DNA of 14,743 nucleotides from Saccoglossus kowalevskii (Eukaryota > Hemichordata > Enteropneusta > Harrimaniidae), in assembly GCF_000003605.2 (NCBI RefSeq), contig NW_003145318.1:1-14743 (forward strand), written 5' to 3'. This document shows, one piece after another, positions 8,553 through 14,743 of this stretch (position 1 is the stretch's first letter; every line of letters starts with the position of its first letter). Both the position numbers and the translations under genes were made by a program. A model generated the notes under the pieces. That model did no database searches. It saw nothing but the letters and a program-made list of their open reading frames with translations, and was not told the origin of the DNA.

Positions 8553-9494
8553 TGATATGCAATTTGTAGTGCATAACAGTGTGTGCTGCATATACGATTG
8601 GGTAGTAGCAAATCACTAAGATCATATTGATGATATTGTTATCAAATGAAACTTGGTTTAAAAACAATGTTTCAAGGTTATGTGCAGTCAATACAGATAA
8701 ATTAACCACTGTGATCGTATGAAAATGTACCAATATACTCAGGAAGAGCACCATCCAAAACTATGCTTTTTCAGTAATAATATTTAGAAATTGATTAACA
8801 TACTTTTCAGGGCTGAATCGTTGTACCACTAAGTAGTTCGAGCGTAGTCATATATGAAATTGATCAAGATCATGTTGCGTACTGCAAGATAGTTTAATTG
8901 GCTCAACTCATAACAATAAATCTACACTTTATAAACACATTGTGGTCTGTGAACCAATAGGAGTGCAATACACTTTGAAATCACTTCATCCATGCATACT
9001 AACTAAATGTCAGATCGATTTGTATAGCAGTTTGTGAGGATTGCATATTTGAACAGTCAGTAATCATGAGTAATCACTCTTGTTTAGTGGTTCCGAAAAC
9101 AAAATTTAAGCATTTTGTGACAGTTTTTCTTAATCCAATACGGCAGCAGATACATGTGACCGATTTAAAATGTGTCTTCCATAATTTCTGTGGTAAATGC
9201 AAAAGTGTCCACGTGATTATTGATGTCATTGAAATTCATGCAAATACTAAACTGATAATGCACCAATATTTCGGATCGTTAAACTTCACGTCACAACACT
9301 AATTAATAAATTATTCCAGGCTTTTATCTACTTGGTACATAGATGCTAAATTCCACTTTTCAGATCAATGCGTTTCGTTGTTCTGAGGAATGAGATTCTT
9401 TGGCGTATTTGAAAAAAAAGGTTAATTAATTGTTATATTTGGTTTTTTATCCATGCTCCATCAAAAATGGAGATCTTCAGTTGGCATTCAATCA
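8553..9494. other. Non-coding DNA, no gene seen
   Basis: AT-rich unique sequence. The only ATG-started frame of note (9066-9302, 78 codons) contains a CVFHNFCGKC cluster, but this is too little to name a domain and no flanking gene signals are visible. A small hairpin CTCCAT-CAAAA-ATGGAG lies near 9456-9472. TTCAGATCAAT at 9359 recurs at 9548. Confidence 0.6.
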
Positions 9495-9512
9495 AAGATG
9501 GCGGCCGCGGCC
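9495..9512 (+). promoter_or_regulatory. Exact YY1-type motif joined to a GC palindrome
   Basis: AAGATGGCGGC (9495-9505) matches the full YY1/Pho consensus. It runs directly into GGCCGCGGCC (9503-9512), a perfect 10-bp palindrome, and contains a GCGGCCGC NotI octamer. It is an isolated GC island in A/T-rich sequence. Extended YY1 sites of this form often lie near transcription starts in animals, but no gene start is evident here. Confidence 0.45.
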
Positions 9513-11034
9513 AAATCATGTTAACAAATGAGGTGCGAACAAATAAATTCAGATCAATATGTTCGACAGTTCAGGAGAGTAATAATCGTTTCATTTTTAG
9601 AAAAATCTAATATATGCAGAAAAAAGTCATAGACCGTTGAGGTTTAAATTTATAAAACAAGTTTACGAAAAACGGAGGAAAAAATAGAATAAAAGGAACT
9701 AGAACTGAACGATAACTGAAACCTTGAAACCTACGTAATATTGGAATAGCATGATTGGCAAACCATATTAAAATAACATAAAATGACATAAATTGACCAA
9801 TAACAATTATTTACGAGCTTTTAGGTACATTGATCAGAAAGAACGAATATATCATTTACCTGCCATGTTACTCAGAAACAATTTATCATAAGGTGAACAC
9901 TGTAATGGATAATTCAATTGATGAGTCAGGAACGGCTTATTTGGTCAACCCAATCATTGTATACCTGTCGCAAATAAACGTTCAGCAAGGCTGTGAAATC
10001 ATTATATTTCCTGTCATGAAAAAGTGAAAATAACACATGTGATATCCAATTGACCCAATATATCTATTACGCTTTTTTGAACATCGAAAAGATCAAGATC
10101 GCGAATCCATCAAATTTACATATACAATCGCCGTTTTTTGAACACTGTTTTACCCTCAAACACATTGAAAAAGTTGTTATCTGCAGCCATTCAATAATAT
10201 GTTATATTTGCCAGACACATTGATAATAATATTCATTTTGAACGAAAGTAGTCCGTGACACTCACCCAATTGTCGACAAAACCAACCAGCGGGCATAAAG
10301 AAACATGGACTGATGCCAAGTTGAGTTTGTGAGATTTATAAATAGCGAAGTCGGTAAAATCGACTCAAAAATGAAGACGTACTAACATTGCAAATAATTG
10401 ATCCATAATACATATTTTAAAATCTCTGCACAAAATATGTTTAGGCGCGTTTTCTTAGCTAATGCGCCAAACGTTTGTGTGGATTGGTGGAATCTTATTT
10501 CTGAGATTGTGATTACGTAGTACGCCGATTTATTTATAATCCGCGTGTGAATTCATCACTGACGAGTTATTCCCCGTATAGCGGCAACAGTCTTTTGACC
10601 GCAGGCGACGGCTAAGGTAGGCAGGGTAATTTTGCGCACGATTCAACACAGGTTCACTCAAGCGATTCAAGTTGCTCTTAGTGAATTGTCGATTTTTATC
10701 AAATAAAGAATGGAACTATTTGACTAACTCTGGGCTAAAATCTTATGAGCTCTAAACGTGGACAGGTGTCGTACACTGTGTATCTAAATTCAACACAAAT
10801 TGACAGTGTCGGTTTATCAGGAATACGCTGACATAGCGTTTCATAATTTAGCTGGCAATTATCGCCAGGAACAACATTATAACTTTAACAATATTTTTAC
10901 GCAATGTATTTATCGTTTTTGTTGCCCCCTAATTTTGCATGTTTCTGAACATTGCCCACTTGTTTGCAGTAGCGGTAAACTTTGAAAGTATTCAAAGTAT
11001 GATTTTTTATAATGAAATGAACTAAATCAATACA
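9513..11034. other. Non-coding DNA, no gene seen
   Basis: AT-rich unique sequence. Frames at 9607-9789 (minus), 9830-10027 and 10800-10985 are 60 to 65 codons and unrecognised. A hairpin at 10439-10472 is listed separately. A short repeated CG(C)TTTTTTGAACA motif occurs at about 10071 and 10132. Confidence 0.6.
10439..10472. repeat. Hairpin GTTTAGGCGC / GCGCCAAAC
   Basis: The left arm 10439-10448 and right arm 10464-10472 pair over nine positions with one bulged A, around a 15-base loop. The left arm shares the 11-mer TTAGGCGCGTT with 6277-6287. The GC-rich stem stands out from the surrounding A/T-rich DNA, but no terminator or RNA gene context is present. Confidence 0.5.
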
Positions 11035-11055
11035 GTGTGACGTCACACCTAGGTG
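11035..11055. promoter_or_regulatory. Overlapping palindromes with CRE core
   Basis: GTGTGACGTCACAC (11035-11048) is a perfect 14-bp palindrome centred on a full CRE (TGACGTCA at 11038-11045). It overlaps by three bases CACCTAGGTG (11046-11055), a perfect 10-bp palindrome. Two fused palindromes in 21 bases are rare by chance and would suit a bZIP dimer site. Use in vivo is unproven. Confidence 0.45.
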
Positions 11056-11926
11056 GTAGCCTGTCTACGTATGTGGTATATCAAATGCATCGGCTATTAA
11101 TTATTTTTTTTTAAATTATGATGTTTATACTATTCCCATTGGTCGGTTTTTATTCATTTTAAATATATTACTATGACGAACTTCTTGAGTTGTAGATATT
11201 CATGCATTCTTGTCATTTACATAAATAATATGTTTCAAATCCATTTACTAATACGTGTAATAAAAAGCAACATTGCGCCTTCAATGTCACGGTGTTATAC
11301 TTTTGTCCCTCATGATTTGCTCTTCAGTCTCATTAATTATGATTTAGGTGTTTGTAGTAAATGTTACACTGTCGACATGGTCACAACTCGCGTGCGTCCC
11401 TCGGTGGAGAAAAGGTGCTAAACAATGTGAATCGGTGCCGTTGTAAAATCAATCATTACTATGTCAGCTGCGTTAATTTGCTCCAAATGAGTCGTTTCGT
11501 ATGCTTCAGCAGGTTTCGCTAGAGAATAAAACAGATAGATGGGTTTTCGGCACGTGCTACGGTAATCAATTGATCACACACGCATTGACTGATATCAAAC
11601 AGAAGTACATCGCCATCATAGAAAACATGAAAAAATACGGTGTACAAATAATGATGATCATATGCCGTCTACAAATACATTTCCTTGTGAAATACATCAC
11701 ACGCAATTTCCCCCTCGACATGTCAATTACAATTTATTGAGAAAGATTGACATCTCACGAATGCATAAAAGAACTGAACTGACATGGCAAATATTGAATC
11801 TTTATTTTATTTTGTAGAACTTACTAAGTATCACACTAATTACAAAAAATAATAATTCATCAAAATATATTCTACTAACATGAATGTATAAAATTCAGAG
11901 AAGGATGTGATTTACATAGACATAAA
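11056..11926. other. Non-coding DNA, no gene seen
   Basis: AT-rich unique sequence. Frames at 11173-11421 (82 codons) and 11501-11740 (79 codons, ATG start) have no recognised domain and no visible gene context. A T run lies at about 11105-11112. Confidence 0.6.
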
Positions 11927-11969
11927 CATTGTAGATATATAGCATTGTAGATATGTACACATTGCATAT
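11927..11969 (+). repeat. Proto-array of the 16/17-bp minisatellite
   Basis: CATTGTAGATATATAG (16 bases, 11927-11942) is followed directly by CATTGTAGATATGTACA (17 bases, 11943-11959) and a partial third CATTGCATAT. These match the units of the large array (CATTGTAGGTAGTACG, 16; CATTGTAGGTAAGTACA, 17) in sequence and in their 16/17 spacing. AGATATGTACACATTG at 11949-11964 recurs exactly at 12255-12270, the first unit of the main array. This is either the seed from which the array grew or an outlying remnant. Confidence 0.8.
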
Positions 11970-12254
11970 TTCTGGATACATTTAGAACGCGATGGTGTGT
12001 AAATAACGTCCGAGACACGCTTACTGTACATAACTAAATTGACCAATGGACTAACCTGGGAAATATTTTAACAGAATATGTACATGTATTTATTATTCGT
12101 GAGTTGAACAATTGAAGAATTGAACTCATACTTGACGTAATTTATTATGAACAATTAACAACCACTTTTACCACTTTCTTCCACAATATTATTCGTAATT
12201 TGTTAACATTTTAGTATAGTAAATAGTTAAATGTAATTGAATTATAAAACAATC
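11970..12254. other. AT-rich spacer between proto-array and main minisatellite
   Basis: 285 bases of A/T-rich sequence with no unit of the repeat. ATATGTACATGTATT at about 12076 resembles part of a unit but not convincingly. No gene or RNA was seen. Confidence 0.55.
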
Positions 12255-12400
12255 AGATATGTACACATTGTAGGTAAGTACGCATTGTGGGTAGTACACA
12301 TTGTGGGTAGTACGCATTGTGGGTAGTACACATTGTAGGTAGTTCACATTGTAGATAGTACGCATTGTGGGTAAGTACACATTGTGGGTAGTACACATTG

Positions 12401-13310
12401 TAGGTAGTTCGCAGTGTAGGTAAGTACGCATTGAGGGTAAGTACACATTGTAGGTAGTACGCATTGCAGGTAAGTACACATTGTGGGTAGTACGCAGTGT
12501 AAGTAAGTACGAATTGTGGGTAAGTACACATTGTAGGTAAGTACACATTGTAGGTAAGTACGCATTGTGGGTAGTACACATTGTGGGTAGTACGCATTGT
12601 GGGTAAGTACACATTGTAGGTAAGTACGCATTGTGGGTAGTACACATTGTGGGTAGTACACATTGTAGGTAGTACACATTGTGGGTAGTACGCATTGTGG
12701 GTAAGTACACATTGTGGGTAGTACACATTGTAGGTAGTTCGCAGTGTAGGTAAGTACGCATTGAGGGTAAGTACACATTGTAGGTAGTACGCATTGCAGG
12801 TAAGTACACATTGTGGGTAGTACGCAGTGTAAGTAAGTACGCATTGTGGGTAAGTACACATTGTAGGTAAGTACACATTGTAGGTAAGTACGCATTGTGG
12901 GTAGTACACATTGTGGGTAGTACGCATTGTGGGTAAGTACACATTGTGGGCAGTACACATTGTGGGTAGTACGCAGTGTAGGTAAGTACGCATTGTGGTT
13001 AAGTACACATTGTAGGTAGTACGCAGTGTAGGTAAGTACGCATTGTGGTTAAGTACACATTGTGGGTAGTACACATTGTAGGTAGTTCGCAGTGTAGGTA
13101 AGTACGCATTGAGGGTAAGTACACATTGTAGGTAGTACGCATTGCAGGTAAGTACACATTGTGGGTAGTACGCAGTGTAAGTAAGTATGCATTGTGGGTA
13201 AGTACACATTGTAGGTAAGTACACATTGTAGGTAAGTACGCATTGTGGGTAGTACACATTGTGGGTAGTACGCATTGTGGGTAAGTACACATTGTGGGCA
13301 GTACACATTG
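12401..13310 (+). repeat. Higher-order repeat of about 330-348 bp in the minisatellite
   Basis: The diagnostic variant TAGGTAGTTCGCAGTG starts at 12401, 12731 and 13079. The following units run in the same order in all three blocks (AGGG, CAGG and TAAGTAAGT variants in place) for 13 units, and blocks two and three agree for 14. Block one has 20 units (330 bp) and block two 21 units (348 bp). Differences inside the shared stretch are single bases, such as TACGAATTG at 12509. This shows block duplication of about 20 units at a time, more recent than spread of the single unit. Confidence 0.88.
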
Positions 13311-13750
13311 TGGGTAGTACACATTGTGGTTAAGTACGCATTGTGGGTAAGTACACATTGTAGGTAAGTACACATTGTAGGTAAGTACACATTGTAGGTA
13401 AGTACGCATTGTGGGTAGTACACATTGTAGGTAGTACGCATTGTGGGTAAGTACGCATTGTGGGTAAGTACACATTGTAGGTAAGTACACATTGTAGGTA
13501 AGTACGCATTGTGGGTAAGTACGCATTGTGGGTAGTACACATTGTAGGTAGTACGCAGTGTAAGTAAGTACGCATTGTGGGTAAGTACACATTGTAGGTA
13601 AGTACACATTGTAGGTAAGTACGCATTGTGGGTAGTACACATTGTAGGTAGTACGCATTGTGGGTAAGTACACATTGTGGGCAGTACACATTGTGGGTAG
13701 TACGCAGTGTAGGTAAGTACGCATTGTGGGTAAGTACACATTGTGGATAA

Positions 13751-14018
13751 GAACACATTGTGGGTAGGACGCATTGCAGGTAAGTACGCATTGTGGGTAG
13801 TACACATTGTGGATAAGTACACATTGTGGGCAGTACACATTGTGGGTAGTACGCAGTGTAGGTAAGTACACATTGTAGGTAAGTATGCATTGTGGGTAAG
13901 AACACATTGTGGGTAGGACGCATTGCAGGTAAGTACGCATTGTGGGTAGTACACATTGTGGATAAGTACACATTGTGGGCAGTACACATTGTGGGTAGTA
14001 CGCAGTGTAGGTAAGTAC
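13751..14018 (+). repeat. Second higher-order repeat, 149-bp period
   Basis: The segment 13751-13869 recurs at 13900-14018 with no difference I can see over 119 bases. It includes the otherwise rare GAACACATTG, GTAGGACGC and GTGGATAAG variants. Nine units fit in 149 bases. The near-identity indicates a very recent tandem duplication. Confidence 0.85.
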
Positions 14019-14743
14019 GCATTGTAGGTCGTACGCAGTGTAGGTAAGTACGCATTGTAGGTAAGTACACATTGTGGGTAAGTACACATTGTGGGTAGTA
14101 CGCAGTTTAGGTAAGTACGCATTGTGGATAAGTACACATTGTGGGGAGTACGCATTTTGGGTAAGTACACATTGTAGGTAAGTAGGCATTGTAGGTAAGT
14201 ACACATTGTGGGTATGTACACATTGTGGGTAAGTACACATTGTGGGTAAGTACACATTGTGGGTAGTACGCAGTGTAGGTAAGTACACATTGTGGGTAGT
14301 ACACATTGTGGGTAGTACACATTGTGGGTAGTACGCAGTGTAGGTAAGTACACATTGTAGGTAAGTAGGCATTGTAGGTAAGTACACATTGTGGGTAGTA
14401 CGCAGTGTAGGTAAGTACGCATTGTGGGTAAGTACACATTGTAGGTGACTACGTATTGTGGTATGTACACATCGTAGGTAAGTACGCACAGTGGGTAAGT
14501 ACACATTGTAGGTAAGTACGCATTGTGGGTAAGTACACATTGTAGGTCGTACGCAGTGTAGGTAAGTACGCATTGTAGGTAAGTACACATTGTGGGTAAG
14601 TACACATTGTGGGTAGTACGCAGTGTAGGTAAGTACACATTGTGGGCAGTACACATTGTGGGTAGTACGCAGTGTAGGTAAGTACGCATTGTGGGTAAGT
14701 ACACATTGTAGGTAGTATGCAGTGTAGGTAAGTACACATTGTA

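Larger units (their letters stand above)
12255..14743 (+). repeat. Large 16/17-bp minisatellite, right end cut off
   Basis: About 150 head-to-tail units alternate irregularly between 17 bases (GTAAGTACACATTGTGG) and 16 bases (GTAGTACACATTGTGG). They differ by one A and by recurrent variants: ACAC or ACGC after GTA, CATTG or CAGTG, and TGGG, TAGG, AGGG or CAGG at the unit join. The array starts at 12255 and is still running at the window edge. The plus strand has a stop (TAA) in each 17-base unit. The minus strand has none in the consensus, so minus frames of 96 to 562 codons rich in the motif PTMCTYPQCVL are repeat artefacts. Stops in those frames appear only where a variant creates TCA or TTA, for example GTTCACATTG near 12340 and GGTTAAG near 13328. 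Confidence 0.98.

Noticed and set aside
8410-8754. Minus-strand 114-codon frame
   Set aside because: The C-terminal third is the 41-bp tandem repeat and the rest has no recognisable domain. Length is within chance for this window.
9066-9302. ATG-started 78-codon frame with a cysteine/histidine cluster (CVFHNFCGKC)
   Set aside because: The spacing does not fit a zinc finger I can name, and no splice, promoter or homology evidence is visible. It could be tested by transcript mapping.
9359-9558. TTCAGATCAAT repeated at 9359 and 9548
   Set aside because: Only 11 exact bases with weak similarity beyond. Too short to separate from chance in A/T-rich DNA.
6277-10451. Shared 11-mer TTAGGCGCGTT at 6277 and 10441
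   Set aside because: The flanks do not match, so a dispersed element is not supported.
10559-10605. CTGACGAG resembling a hammerhead ribozyme core
   Set aside because: No GAAA core follows after a pairing stem II within a suitable distance, so the catalytic fold cannot form.
11501-11740. ATG-started 79-codon frame
   Set aside because: No recognisable domain, no visible gene context, and length expected by chance.
12253-14739. Long minus-strand open frames of 96 to 562 codons with a repeating PTMCTYPQCVL pattern
   Set aside because: The repeat unit lacks TTA, CTA and TCA on the plus strand, so all three minus frames are open at once. Different frames give equivalent repeats, units of 16 and 17 bases shift frame constantly, and no start, promoter or domain supports translation.
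12255-14743. CRISPR array
   Set aside because: Units are contiguous with no unique spacers, no leader and no cas genes, and the surrounding DNA is eukaryote-like.

Overview
This window looks like non-coding nuclear DNA of a eukaryote, most likely an invertebrate animal. The reasons are as follows. No open frame outside simple repeats exceeds about 115 codons, and many of the short ones begin at TTG or GTG rather than ATG. No frame shows a protein domain I recognise, and I found no tRNA or rRNA. The DNA is AT-rich with some surviving CpG and carries many tandem repeats typical of intergenic or intronic animal DNA. The assignment to invertebrates is inference; the sequence does not fix a phylum.

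Layout. 1-250 is the end of a 50-bp tandem array cut by the left window edge, with one worn monomer left behind at 589-640. 251-2722 is otherwise unique and AT-rich. Two degenerate minisatellites follow: about 38-bp units at 2723-2860 and about 48-bp units at 3049-3145 and 3324-3780. 3781-6593 is unique DNA with a few perfect or near-perfect hairpins. A CpG-rich imperfect inverted repeat sits at 6594-6736. At 7106-7489 lies a compact G-run-rich segment with matching inverted ends and an 8-bp flanking direct repeat, the best candidate here for a non-autonomous DNA transposon. An old 41-bp tandem array occupies 8183-8552. 8553-11926 is unique DNA with an isolated YY1-like/NotI GC island and a CRE palindrome. 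From 12255 to the right edge runs a large minisatellite of 16- and 17-bp units (roughly 150 copies), preceded at 11927-11969 by a two-copy proto-array.

There are no genes to connect into a pathway. The long minus-strand open frames over the right-hand array (up to about 560 codons) are artefacts: the unit contains no TTA, CTA or TCA on the plus strand, so all three minus frames stay open.

The most interesting points are five. The right-hand array repeats a strong 5' splice-donor consensus (GGTAAGTA, five times as perfect CAG|GTAAGT) on its plus strand. Its units vary at one CpG position in the CG/CA/TG pattern expected from methyl-CpG decay. It has higher-order periods of 330-348 bp and 149 bp. 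A proto-array with the same 16/17 spacing lies about 290 bp outside it. The transposon-like segment at 7106-7489 I could not match to any named family.
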